From: a virus
Reading direction: 5' to 3' (one strand)
Length of the DNA: 59,118 nt
Virus record (IMG/VR): IMGVR_UViG_3300048804_000103
Span: 1 to 59,118 of that record
The position numbers and the translations under genes were made by a program. The notes under the pieces are model-generated. The model did not search any database and was not told the origin of the DNA. It saw only the letters and a list, made by a program, of their open reading frames with translations. Below are positions 7,159 through 15,512 of this stretch, one piece after another (position 1 is the first letter of the stretch; every line of letters begins with the position of its first letter).

Positions 7159-8604
7159 ATGATAAGAGTAGAGAAGTACGGAAAGTTATTTATAACATTG
7201 GATGCAGACTTCGAAGAGAAAGGTTTTCTTGATGCAGTAAAAAATCACTTTTCAGACTATGTAGAAAACTATCAATTCAACCCGAAATTCAAATCGGGCT
7301 ATTGGTCTGGGAAGATAAGCATGTATAATGCATACCGAAATACCCTTCCTTATGGCTTATTCATAGATCTCATCCGTTTCAAAAAAGACGAATATCCGAT
7401 GCTGGAAATGAAAGTAGAAAAAGATGTAATGGATATGTTCAAAAATCCATCAGTGGGCGAAATAAAATATGATTTGAAATTGCCCCCAAGAGATTACCAG
7501 CAAGAGATGATAGAAATCGCTTTGAAGTATTCCAAAGGAATTTTCAGGGCAGCAACGGCAAGCGGGAAGAGTTTGGTCATAGCTTATATCATAAAAAATC
7601 TTCCAGTAAAACATTCGTTGATTATTGTTCCTACAATTTCCCTTGTCGAACAATTCAAAAATGATATGATTGAATATGGCATACCAAAAGATGATATAGG
7701 ACAAGTTTGGGAAAAGGCAAAAGAGTTTGACAAACCGATTGTTATATCAACTTGGCAAACATTGAAAGACAACCATACCGCATTGAAATTATATGATTGT
7801 GTTATCTGTGATGAGGTCCATCAGGCAAAAGCACATGAAATAAAAAAGATCATGGAAAAATGCACAAGCGCAGAATACCGATATGGTCTTACTGGAACCC
7901 TCCCCTCATCAAAAATGGATTTATGGAATGTCAAGGCGTTCATCGGCCCTGTATGGAGAGAATATACAGCAAATGAATTGGCAGAAAAAGGTTATATAAG
8001 CAAATGTAATGTTGTCTCAATCAACCTGAAATATCAGCAAGAATATGATGGAGAATATAACGATATAAAGGACAAGATTTTCAGAAACAAATATAGAATG
8101 ATGTTGCTCCATTATATAGTATCAGCCGTTGACCATAACATTCTTCTGCTTGTTGGAAAAATAGAAAAAGAAGGACAGTTATTATTTGATTATTTCAAAG
8201 GATGTAATAATTTATGGTTGCGAGAAATCGTATTCATCCATGGTGGAGTAGATGTTGAAGAGAGAGAAAAATGGAGAAAGGAATGCGAAAAAAGAAAGAA
8301 CATAATTCTCATAGCAACCTATGGAACATTCCAGATGGGCATAAACATCCCATCCCTCAAATATATCGTTCTGACATCCCCATTCAAAAGCAAAATAAGA
8401 GTATTACAATCCATCGGCAGGTCACTGAGACTTCATACCGATAAATCAAAAGGTTCTGTTGTATTCGATATAGTGGATGAAATCAAATATTTATTGGAAT
8501 TTGGTGTGAAGAGGTCTCGATATTATGGTTCTGAGGGTTTCAATATCATCGAGCATGTATTGGAGGAAGGCGATGCCATTGATGGGATTGTTCCAGATTT
8601 ATAA
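7159..8604 (+). CDS. uvsW: UvsW-like superfamily 2 helicase
   Basis: 481 residues (T4 UvsW 503). Remodels branched DNA and R-loops and helps shift replication modes. The first 100 residues form the small N-terminal domain (YWSGKISMYNAYRNTLPYG). Motifs follow: RDYQQ at 111-115, ATASGKS at 132-138, DEVH at 218-221, GLTGTLP at 243-249 and QSIGRSLR at 417-424. Start and stop abut uvsY. The C-terminus overlaps slightly with the convergent cargo cluster, whose last gene ends at 8599. Confidence 0.9.
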   Translation: MIRVEKYGKLFITLDADFEEKGFLDAVKNHFSDYVENYQFNPKFKSGYWSGKISMYNAYRNTLPYGLFIDLIRFKKDEYPMLEMKVEKDVMDMFKNPSVGEIKYDLKLPPRDYQQEMIEIALKYSKGIFRAATASGKSLVIAYIIKNLPVKHSLIIVPTISLVEQFKNDMIEYGIPKDDIGQVWEKAKEFDKPIVISTWQTLKDNHTALKLYDCVICDEVHQAKAHEIKKIMEKCTSAEYRYGLTGTLPSSKMDLWNVKAFIGPVWREYTANELAEKGYISKCNVVSINLKYQQEYDGEYNDIKDKIFRNKYRMMLLHYIVSAVDHNILLLVGKIEKEGQLLFDYFKGCNNLWLREIVFIHGGVDVEEREKWRKECEKRKNIILIATYGTFQMGINIPSLKYIVLTSPFKSKIRVLQSIGRSLRLHTDKSKGSVVFDIVDEIKYLLEFGVKRSRYYGSEGFNIIEHVLEEGDAIDGIVPDL

Positions 8605-9201
8605 TAGATATTCTTCGTATAGAGGGTCTATCATATAATATGCTTCACACAAAAAAGAAATCTCATGGGATTTATTTGTTTTCATTGCTTTTGATAAATC
8701 TTTATCTATATATGTATCAACAGATTTTTCCAAATATTTTTCCTCGCTTGGTTTGATACTCGTCATATGCATCAAATCTTTGAAAATACCGGTATTTTTA
8801 TCAAACAACTTCCAAAGATCAGGTATTTTCGGAGACCAAACATATTTGTAATTACCTATTGGGAAAAATAAGTATAGATCACCATATTCTTCAGCCTCGC
8901 GATCATCTGAAGTAGCAAATACGCCATTTCTTACTGGCCATCCAAACTTTTTTGCGAATACTATATTCAATTCATTGTGCAAAAATCGTGGCATATCAGA
9001 AGGTTTTCTTTCTTTTCTTGGAATTATTTTCTCTATTTCACCTATACTTTTATTTGTACCGCGATAGAGAAATCTACCAGAAGTATTTTCCTTGAAAAAG
9101 GGCTGGCAATCCGTCTTAATAATAGATGCATTCTTTTCCATATCATAGCCCGGAATATCAACTGGTGATCTTTTTTCTGTTATGTATTGTTCAAGTCTCA
9201 T
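8599..9201 (-). CDS. Tagged ADP-ribosyltransferase-like protein, family A (copy 1)
   Basis: 200 residues from ATG 9201, overlapping the previous TGA. It begins MRLEQYITEKR, a capsid-targeting-like peptide with I-x-E. Family A pattern: LYRG, RKPSDMP, WPVRNGVFATSDD, then LYLFFPIGNYKYVWSP and HEISFLCEAYYMID. The Arg, Ser/Thr and Glu blocks are spaced as in R-S-E ADP-ribosyltransferases, but no key residue was tested by alignment. T4 packages the ADP-ribosyltransferase Alt with a similar N-terminal signal, so an injected effector is plausible. Last gene of the leftward cargo operon. Confidence 0.55.
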   Translation of the reverse strand: MRLEQYITEKRSPVDIPGYDMEKNASIIKTDCQPFFKENTSGRFLYRGTNKSIGEIEKIIPRKERKPSDMPRFLHNELNIVFAKKFGWPVRNGVFATSDDREAEEYGDLYLFFPIGNYKYVWSPKIPDLWKLFDKNTGIFKDLMHMTSIKPSEEKYLEKSVDTYIDKDLSKAMKTNKSHEISFLCEAYYMIDPLYEEYLL

Positions 9202-9407
9202 TGTAATGTAGGTTTTGTTAGAATTTCTTCCAAACTCTTTCCACATTTACTACAAATCATAAGAGGAATTGGCATAGCTTCTTCTTTGCCTGTTGGGCTT
9301 TGTAAAGCAGAAAGTTTTTTCACGATAAATAGGTTTTCGAAAAATTCATTACCGCAATCACAAACTACATTAGGCAACGTTCCCACATTGATGTTTACTT
9401 TTTCCAT
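9198..9407 (-). CDS. Small zinc-ribbon protein
   Basis: 69 residues. CDCG and CSKCG pairs form a zinc ribbon. ATG 9407 overlaps the stop of the preceding gene (TAATG), and its stop overlaps the next start, so it is translated as part of the cargo operon. Unlike its neighbours it lacks the MRLN-type tag. Function unknown. Confidence 0.6.
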   Translation of the reverse strand: MEKVNINVGTLPNVVCDCGNEFFENLFIVKKLSALQSPTGKEEAMPIPLMICSKCGKSLEEILTKPTLQ

Positions 9408-9730
9408 TATTTTGTCCTTGCTAATCTCGATTGATAGCCACTTGTATTGGCCGATTTTCTTTTATTTATAACGTCTGAATGTCGTTGTCTCTGACTTTTG
9501 ATTTTATTCCACCATTCTTTATTACTAGATGGGCCTTGAGTGCTTTTCTTTGGAGTTGCTTGTCGAGCCTTTTGTGTTCTTACTCTTGAAGCGGCAGCAG
9601 ACCTCTGAGCCGTGACAGATGATTTATATGCACTTGATGTGGCGGTTTTCTGCTGTTGAGCCTGTCTGCCATATGAAGTTACTGCGTTCTGTTCCAAAAT
9701 AAATTTTATTTTCTCAAGTATATCTATCAT
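9407..9730 (-). CDS. Tagged basic low-complexity protein (internal-protein-like)
   Basis: 107 residues. The N-terminus MIDILEKIKFILEQN is an amphipathic helix ending L-E, resembling the second tag type of this window (KIIxKYLxE). The rest is rich in Gln, Ser, Ala, Lys and Arg (QKARQATPKKSTQG), with almost no acidic residues. Small basic proteins behind a capsid signal are what T4 internal proteins look like; DNA association in the head is an inference. Overlaps both neighbours by stop-start contacts. Confidence 0.5.
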   Translation of the reverse strand: MIDILEKIKFILEQNAVTSYGRQAQQQKTATSSAYKSSVTAQRSAAASRVRTQKARQATPKKSTQGPSSNKEWWNKIKSQRQRHSDVINKRKSANTSGYQSRLARTK

Positions 9731-10632
9731 TTGTATTCCCTCAATATTTTAAAATATTCAGAAAGTATCTTTTCCTTTTCAGTTGACTCAACTCTCGGCA
9801 CCCATATCATAATATATTTATCACAATTGAAAAGAATTTCATGTTTTTCGTTCGCCGCAACTAAAACTTTACCTGTATATGTATTAACAATACTTCGCAT
9901 TTCTCCTTCCAGTTGAAGCCATTCTTCTTTCTTAAATTGGTTAAAATCAACTGTTGGCTTCCAAAAAACATTTATTCTTTCTGCTCGTTTATGATAGACA
10001 CCAAGAACTATTTCATCTCCTACTTTATGGTTAGATAAAAAGACTTTACTTTTCTTTTCATAACTATCCATTTTGATAATTTCATTTTTAACAACATCAA
10101 ACCATTCACCACCATTATCATGAATTGTTTTTGGCCCATATTTTTCTATCCATAAACGATACATCATAGCATCAGGATCACCACCGCCAATATCAAAATA
10201 TGTTAATTTAGTAGTTTGTGATGTTACATACATATAAAAATCTGAAATTTTAGGAGACCACGCATACTGATAACTATCCACAGGAATAAAAATAAATGCT
10301 CTCCCATAACTATCTGCTACACTAAAATCTTTGGTGGTAAAAATCCCGTCTCGAACAGGCCAACCAAATTTCTCAATGAATGTTTTATTTGCCAGATCAT
10401 GAAGAAATTTACTTGTACTCATCGGTGCTCTTCCACTAGAAATACGAGATGGATATACATCCCATATGTTATAGGGATCAATAGGAAATTTATTAGAACC
10501 TCTCCACAAGATAATATTCTTTTCGGCGCATTCTATCATGAATTTGACACAATGCTTCTGAATGAAGACTTTCAGTTCTTCCCACCTGGTATTTCTATCT
10601 TCTTCTTCTTTCAAAATAGTATTCAATCTCAT
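9727..10632 (-). CDS. Tagged ADP-ribosyltransferase-like protein, family A (copy 2, long)
   Basis: 301 residues, the longest family A member. Tag MRLNTILKEEED. ILWRGSN, SGRAPMSTSKFLHD, WPVRDGIFTTKD, FIPVDSYQYAWSPKISD and HEILFNCDKYIMIW match the family in order. The extra length is an insertion between the WSP block and the C-terminal Glu block. ATG 10632 overlaps the stop of copy 3. ADP-ribosyltransferase identity is tentative, family membership is clear. Confidence 0.55.
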   Translation of the reverse strand: MRLNTILKEEEDRNTRWEELKVFIQKHCVKFMIECAEKNIILWRGSNKFPIDPYNIWDVYPSRISSGRAPMSTSKFLHDLANKTFIEKFGWPVRDGIFTTKDFSVADSYGRAFIFIPVDSYQYAWSPKISDFYMYVTSQTTKLTYFDIGGGDPDAMMYRLWIEKYGPKTIHDNGGEWFDVVKNEIIKMDSYEKKSKVFLSNHKVGDEIVLGVYHKRAERINVFWKPTVDFNQFKKEEWLQLEGEMRSIVNTYTGKVLVAANEKHEILFNCDKYIMIWVPRVESTEKEKILSEYFKILREYK

Positions 10633-11081
10633 ATAGCATTCCTGATAGCTTTATCATATTTCATGTTTACCAAGTAATAATATTCACACAAAAATGTAAC
10701 TTCATGTGGTGTATCCATAGGAAGACTATTGTCTATATAACTGCTAACCAATCTTTTGGCCTCTTCGTTTTTATCCTTGCCACGTAAAGCAGGAATAGAA
10801 CCATATAAATCAATTATTCTTGAAGACCAAATATACTTATATATTCCAATAGGAAAAAATATAAATTGTTTGCCATAATTATATGTCGCATCATCCAGTA
10901 TTTCAGATTGAGGCAAAGCAAATACACCCTCTGATCGTGGTTTCCATCCAAATTTTTTAAAAAACATATGGTCAAATATTCTTTGCATATCAAGTGACAT
11001 ATCTTTTGGTTGTCGATCTTTTCTTACATCCATTTTCAGAATATTATCTACCATAGGAAACCGCCTAAATCTATAATACAA
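10629..11081 (-). CDS. Family A ADP-ribosyltransferase-like protein (copy 3), N-terminally truncated
   Basis: Family A blocks are present: RQPKDMS, FGWKPRSEGVF, FIFFPIGIYKYIWS and HEVTFLCEYYYLVN. There is no ATG and no tag: the frame opens only about 15 codons upstream of TTG 11081 (KELGGRGLYYRF), and those codons still resemble the region before LYRG in paralogues. The preceding gene ends inside this area in another frame. It is either a decayed copy or is translated by coupling from TTG. Without the tag it would not be packaged. Confidence 0.5.
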   Translation of the reverse strand: MYYRFRRFPMVDNILKMDVRKDRQPKDMSLDMQRIFDHMFFKKFGWKPRSEGVFALPQSEILDDATYNYGKQFIFFPIGIYKYIWSSRIIDLYGSIPALRGKDKNEEAKRLVSSYIDNSLPMDTPHEVTFLCEYYYLVNMKYDKAIRNAI

Positions 11082-11622
11082 TCCACGACCACCAAGTTCT
11101 TTTATAAATAATTCTATCAGCAGTTATAGGTATTTGTTCTTCCATTACCTTATCAGAAACATCAACCATCAATACTTTCGGTGTTATTTCCATAATGAAT
11201 GATGTATCAAGTCTTGTATTACCTGCCATTATCCACATTCCTTTGCTGCCTTTCAATACAATAGGATAAGGAATTTTATCATTGTCCTCGAAACCGCTAA
11301 CTATTCTATCAACATCGCGCGGGCGAATATATGAAGAAACCAAACCTTTTAAATTTTCTATGCTAAATGAATGGCTTCTATTCATTATTCTATCATCAAT
11401 ATTTTTTGTCAATATTATTACTTTGGCATTTTTCAACGCTTGTTGAAAATGTTCAAAATCTTTGAATATCGGAAATCGTGAACCAATGCGATCAACCCTA
11501 GATTTCCACTTGGTCTGTTCCTTTTTCTTATATTCTTCATAATCCGCCACCATTGTTTCGTGAGAAGGAAACATCCAGTTATTATAATTTTTAGCTTCAT
11601 TTATATTCTTATATAATCTCAT
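11071..11622 (-). CDS. Tagged ParB/Srx-like domain protein
   Basis: 183 residues from ATG 11622. Tag-like start MRLYKNINEAKN. Near the C-terminus PYPIVLKGSKGMWIMAGNTR followed by LDTSFIMEITPKVLMVDV resembles the ParB/sulfiredoxin fold (P-I-V...G-N-T-R-L). No CTPase or helix-turn-helix domain follows. The ribosome site is poor; the upstream stop is five bases away, suggesting coupling. The C-terminus runs into the truncated family A copy. Activity unknown. Confidence 0.5.
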   Translation of the reverse strand: MRLYKNINEAKNYNNWMFPSHETMVADYEEYKKKEQTKWKSRVDRIGSRFPIFKDFEHFQQALKNAKVIILTKNIDDRIMNRSHSFSIENLKGLVSSYIRPRDVDRIVSGFEDNDKIPYPIVLKGSKGMWIMAGNTRLDTSFIMEITPKVLMVDVSDKVMEEQIPITADRIIYKRTWWSWIVL

Positions 11623-11626
11623 ATTT

Positions 11627-12244
11627 TTACGCAAATAAATAATGATATTCTTCGTCCACTAAAACATAATTACCACATTTGAATGATATTTCGCAACCTT
11701 CGTCTCTTACCAAATGAACTCTGTGTTTTATTGCTTCAACCAAATTTTTATCAGTATATGTTATTAACAATGTTCTCACCACTTTCTTTGCTTCTTCTGG
11801 CTTTTTTTTCCACCATACACCCATAGAACTTGAATGTTCGAAATATTCTTTTGGTATAAAAGAATATAACGCACCGAAAAGATCAGATACATTAGGAGAC
11901 CATACAAACTTATAATCCCCAATCGGAAAAAACATATAAGGCTGACCATAAAAATATGTTTTCTCTTTGTCACTATATGAAAATGTTCCGTTTCTAACAG
12001 GCCAGCCAAACTTTTCTTCAAAAATAGAATTGAGATAATGATGAAATTCCAAAGGAACATTCATTGGTGCCCTATTGCTAATATGCGATTGAACAACTTC
12101 ATACTTATTGATTCTACGCGGAATCGCTCTCCAAAGAGTATTACCTTTTGATTCCGCAAGATATTTACTGCATTGTTTCTTGACAAAATCAAGTATTTCT
12201 CTATCACCTGCTATTGCTTCTGCTATATATCTTTTGGCTTTCAT
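11627..12244 (-). CDS. Tagged ADP-ribosyltransferase-like protein, family A (copy 4)
   Basis: 205 residues. Tag MKAKRYIAEAIAG contains YIAEA, nearly identical to the FIAEA end of the T4 capsid targeting sequence. Family A blocks: LWRAIPRR, RAPMNVP, FGWPVRNGTFSYSD, MFFPIGDYKFVWSP and CEISFKCGNYVLVD. Of all copies this one best links the tag to the known T4 signal. ADP-ribosyltransferase identity rests on motif order only. Confidence 0.55.
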   Translation of the reverse strand: MKAKRYIAEAIAGDREILDFVKKQCSKYLAESKGNTLWRAIPRRINKYEVVQSHISNRAPMNVPLEFHHYLNSIFEEKFGWPVRNGTFSYSDKEKTYFYGQPYMFFPIGDYKFVWSPNVSDLFGALYSFIPKEYFEHSSSMGVWWKKKPEEAKKVVRTLLITYTDKNLVEAIKHRVHLVRDEGCEISFKCGNYVLVDEEYHYLFA

Positions 12245-12245
12245 T

Positions 12246-12608
12246 TTACTTATATATCGTAAGAGTTTGTGTGTTTATTTGTCTTTCTTTATCATACTTG
12301 GTGGTATAATTTAAATCGTCACATAAATCAACCATTTCCTGTGTAAATTCCAAGAAATCAGCATTATAAGTCAACACGATTCTTGTTCTTCCTTCCAGAG
12401 CAAGAATGTCTACTTCTCTTTCTTCATCAGTATAATTATTCCTGTAACTCCTTAATACATATTTTCCATGTGTAGGATTTTTCAATACCTTTTTGAAGTG
12501 CTCCATATCAGTATTTTCTATATGGGTGGATTCAGAAAGAACAAATCGTTCTTCTATATCTTCCGTTTTCTTCATAATGGGTCTTTCATAAAAATCTTTA
12601 AATTTCAT
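12246..12608 (-). CDS. Hypothetical protein in the cargo operon
   Basis: 120 residues. The start MKFKDFYERPIMKK is only a weak match to the tag pattern. Contains an alternating segment (REVDILALEGRTRIVLTYNA) suggesting beta structure. ATG 12608 lies inside the end of the HNH gene. No family recognised. Confidence 0.45.
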   Translation of the reverse strand: MKFKDFYERPIMKKTEDIEERFVLSESTHIENTDMEHFKKVLKNPTHGKYVLRSYRNNYTDEEREVDILALEGRTRIVLTYNADFLEFTQEMVDLCDDLNYTTKYDKERQINTQTLTIYK

Positions 12609-13149
12609 TTTTTATTTTTCCTCCCTTACAAATATTATCTTTTGCCCACAATGGTTGAAGATTGGTATAATGAAAACATTTTCTCTGTTCTTCTTCTTTG
12701 CTCATATCAAATAAAGCACATGGTCTTACATGATCAATATGCCATTTACCATAATTATCCCAATTCATTCCAAGCTGAAATTTCTCTTTAAAATATTTTT
12801 TGAATTCATCAATAGAACATCCAAGTAATTCAATTGTATGACCAAATTTCCAATTTCCTTTTAATGCTGAATACATACGACTTCTTAATCTTTTAATTAC
12901 TTTGAATTGTATATCACTTTGAATACGATTTTTTTCACATTGTATAATTTGTTTAATCATTTCTCCTTTATTATTCTCGTAATATAAATGTAGATAATTT
13001 AATTGTTCATCTCTATGTTTCAAATTATATTGTCTTTGATTATCAATAACACATTCTTTACATATTTTTCTCAATCTTCCATTGTCTGACCTTCTATAAA
13101 AATATTCGTCTGTCCATAATTTATCAATTTCACATTTTTTACAAGTCAT
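12598..13149 (-). CDS. HNH endonuclease, probable free-standing homing type
   Basis: 183 residues. An N-terminal Cys4 module (CKKCEIDKLW, CKECV) precedes a linker and an HNH-like core, WHIDHVRPCALFDM, then NLQPLWAKDN. This arrangement is common in phage HNH endonucleases. It interrupts the cargo operon between a P-loop protein and other tagged genes and lacks the tag itself, as expected of a mobile insertion. Confidence 0.7.
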   Translation of the reverse strand: MTCKKCEIDKLWTDEYFYRRSDNGRLRKICKECVIDNQRQYNLKHRDEQLNYLHLYYENNKGEMIKQIIQCEKNRIQSDIQFKVIKRLRSRMYSALKGNWKFGHTIELLGCSIDEFKKYFKEKFQLGMNWDNYGKWHIDHVRPCALFDMSKEEEQRKCFHYTNLQPLWAKDNICKGGKIKNEI

Positions 13150-13161
13150 TTTTATCTCCTA

Positions 13162-13887
13162 TCATTTATACCAATCAGCAATCTTACTTTTCAATTCTGC
13201 CATGGGCATTACATTGGGAGTAAAATATTTCCAGCCATAACTTTTCATTAAATTATAATAACCCTGGCCAATTGGATTTTTTATACTTGATTCATAAAAA
13301 TATGAAACCTTCTTATATGATCCTAAAACAACCTCATCAGTCAATTCCCCCGTATCGTTCTTCGCTTCTATATAAAATGGAAATTTACCTTTTAGAAATT
13401 CCTTCGTTTTTTGGATTTGATCATAGTATCTTAAAAAACTATCTCGATCAACTTTTCTTGATCTTTGCTGTATCCTCTCCCATGATGTTTCGGCAGAAGT
13501 ATTTACAAATATCATACCCATATCATAACCCAAATTTTCCAGAATATTATATCTTCTGATAACCGTGGTTGACTTTGAAGATGTAACATCAACGGCAAGA
13601 GGAAGAAGAGAATTGATATAAAGAAGAAGTTGTGTGGCTGTTACAGTTTTTGATCTATCATAAAACGCCATATAATCTTTACCATTGGGATCTTTAAATT
13701 CAACATATCTATCAACACTAACCATTCGCGGTTCAATTTGTCCCGATTTAACTTTTGTCAAGACATATGTTTTCCCTGCGCCAGGGAAGCCTGCCATAAA
13801 AACAGCTTTGAATATACCCAAGTCATTTATGCTTTCTTGAATTAATTCAGTTTCATTTATTTCGTCTATAAATCCACCAAGTCTCAT
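13162..13887 (-). CDS. Tagged zeta-toxin-like P-loop kinase
   Basis: 241 residues. Tag MRLGGFIDEINE (I-D-E) followed by GIFKAVFMAGFPGAGKTYVL, a clear Walker A, then MVSVDRYVEF with a zeta-like Asp. Zeta toxins phosphorylate UDP-N-acetylglucosamine; other members of this P-loop group phosphorylate different small molecules or proteins. The C-terminal 80 residues are unassigned. Packaged with the DNA, such an enzyme could act on host targets at once. Kinase class is probable, substrate unknown. Confidence 0.55.
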   Translation of the reverse strand: MRLGGFIDEINETELIQESINDLGIFKAVFMAGFPGAGKTYVLTKVKSGQIEPRMVSVDRYVEFKDPNGKDYMAFYDRSKTVTATQLLLYINSLLPLAVDVTSSKSTTVIRRYNILENLGYDMGMIFVNTSAETSWERIQQRSRKVDRDSFLRYYDQIQKTKEFLKGKFPFYIEAKNDTGELTDEVVLGSYKKVSYFYESSIKNPIGQGYYNLMKSYGWKYFTPNVMPMAELKSKIADWYK

Positions 13888-13901
13888 AATCGGCCCTCAT
13901 T

Positions 13902-14714
13902 TTAATAAAATATTTTTTTCCAGACATCCCTGTTGACTAAAACAGATTTATCTTCAATCCAGACTTCTCTATCAAGAGGAAGAGAATCACCAGATGTTTT
14001 CAATTCAAATTTACATGTCTCTGGATTGAAAATCTTTCGCAAAAAATCAATAGAAGAGACCTTCTTGGAAAAATATTTCAATTCATTCCAAATCTTACAA
14101 TAATATTTCTTAGAATAATATTCCTGCCCTGTGTTTTTGTACTCATGCGCAAATTTCTCAAAGTTCTTATCAATAAGTTCCATAGCTTTTTTAAACTTAT
14201 TATAATCCCTGTCTATCAATTCGGGTTTGGCCTCGTGTAAAATGTTATTATAAAAAATAATCAATAAGTCATCAATAGCTTCAACAAGGTCGCTCAATTG
14301 GGCTTTACCACCAATATTTGTTGGCCATATATCAGAATTAGGGCATACTCCAATTCTTGCTCCATCAATAGGAAACACTTTATATAAGTTTTCACCAAAG
14401 GCTTCGGCATATATTGGGTTTGTAGAACAAATGATTGATTTGCTTCTTTTGGGATACTTTTGCCATTCTGGAAAATTATCTATCATCAACGTATAATAAT
14501 TAAAAGTATTGGCAGAATATCTTTCATATTTTGATGGTTCCACAAGAAGAACATCTCCTGTTGTGGCCGAATCTCTATATATAGCATAAGGAGCATCAAG
14601 TGCTTTAGAGCAAGATGAATAAATAAATTCTCGGCCCTTTGCCAAATCCAAAACTGAAGACCTTGTTTTATCATCATATTTTATTTTTTCTTCAAGATAA
14701 TTTTCTAATCTCAT
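13902..14714 (-). CDS. Tagged ADP-ribosyltransferase-like protein, family B (copy 1)
   Basis: 270 residues. Tag MRLENYLEEKI (Y-L-E-E). Family B blocks: YAIYRDS, DNFPEWQKYPKRSKSIICST, LYKVFPIDGARIGVCPN and DREVWIEDKSVLV. The order Arg, RSxSI with Thr, and a C-terminal E-V-W block mimics ADP-ribosyltransferases. In this copy the position of the final Glu seen in copy 3 (DSECVLV) is Lys-Ser, so the active site may differ. The next gene starts by overlap. Confidence 0.5.
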   Translation of the reverse strand: MRLENYLEEKIKYDDKTRSSVLDLAKGREFIYSSCSKALDAPYAIYRDSATTGDVLLVEPSKYERYSANTFNYYTLMIDNFPEWQKYPKRSKSIICSTNPIYAEAFGENLYKVFPIDGARIGVCPNSDIWPTNIGGKAQLSDLVEAIDDLLIIFYNNILHEAKPELIDRDYNKFKKAMELIDKNFEKFAHEYKNTGQEYYSKKYYCKIWNELKYFSKKVSSIDFLRKIFNPETCKFELKTSGDSLPLDREVWIEDKSVLVNRDVWKKIFY

Positions 14715-15502
14715 TTTATCAACTCCGAAAATCCTCGGCGTTCTGCTTTTCCTTTAAAAATAAGAACACAATCCGAATCTGTCCACACTTCCTTCCCCTC
14801 TGGAATTTGTGTTTTGATATTAGCAATACGAAATCCATTCTTTTTAGGGTCAAGTGCTTCATCAAGAGCATCCAAAAAACTGATATTCCTACCAAAATAT
14901 TTTACATGGTCTATAAAATATTTTTGTACCAATTCTGGCTGTGTTGTTCTATACCACTTCTCAATCTTATCTTTATTCTTATCACATAGACTTAAAACTT
15001 TAACAAAGTCTGTCCATTTTTCTATGTTCCCCTTCAAATTAAAAATTTTGTCAAATATATCTTGAAGATAATATAATAGTCTTGCTTCACCTATATCACC
15101 CAAAGATTTCTTAAATGAACCCTGATTAAAATCTATTGCTGGGCAGACCGCCAATTTCGCCCCATTAAAAGGATACACTCTATATAAAACACTACCAAAT
15201 TCACCTGGCCCCATCTTCCCTGTTATAGTAGAAATAGATAATGACCTTTTTGGATATTCTTTCCATGATGGAAGATTGTCGGCAAGTAACATCAAAAATT
15301 CTATTCTAATTTTTGAATGTCTCGGTGATAATGATGGCTTATAGATAAAGGCGGGATCGGTTCTATTCAATCCCCTAAATAATCTCGTATCACTATTATG
15401 GGCATCGGAACATTTGGCCTTGACTATTTCCATTGCTTTCTTTTCAGAAATCATTGTATACTTATCTGCTTTATCTTCCAATATATAATTATTTAATCTC
15501 AT
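14711..15502 (-). CDS. Tagged ADP-ribosyltransferase-like protein, family B (copy 2)
   Basis: 263 residues. Tag MRLNNYILEDK (Y-I-L-E). Blocks LFRGLNR, LPSWKEYPKRSLSISTITG, LYRVYPFNGAKLAVCPA and GKEVWTDSDCVLIF follow family B, with Asp where copy 3 has Glu in the last block. Its stop overlaps the start of copy 1. Family membership is clear; enzymatic class tentative. Confidence 0.5.
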   Translation of the reverse strand: MRLNNYILEDKADKYTMISEKKAMEIVKAKCSDAHNSDTRLFRGLNRTDPAFIYKPSLSPRHSKIRIEFLMLLADNLPSWKEYPKRSLSISTITGKMGPGEFGSVLYRVYPFNGAKLAVCPAIDFNQGSFKKSLGDIGEARLLYYLQDIFDKIFNLKGNIEKWTDFVKVLSLCDKNKDKIEKWYRTTQPELVQKYFIDHVKYFGRNISFLDALDEALDPKKNGFRIANIKTQIPEGKEVWTDSDCVLIFKGKAERRGFSELIK

Positions 15503-15512
15503 CTAAAAACCC

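Noticed and set aside
12246-12608. Definite capsid tag on the 120-residue protein
   Set aside because: MKFKDFYERP lacks the hydrophobic-x-Glu ending, so it was left as a weak match.
13272-13559. Long open frames antisense to cargo and JAMM genes (for example 13272-13559, 19036-19428, 20365-20730)
   Set aside because: No ribosome sites, no recognisable domains, and the opposite strand holds clear conserved proteins.
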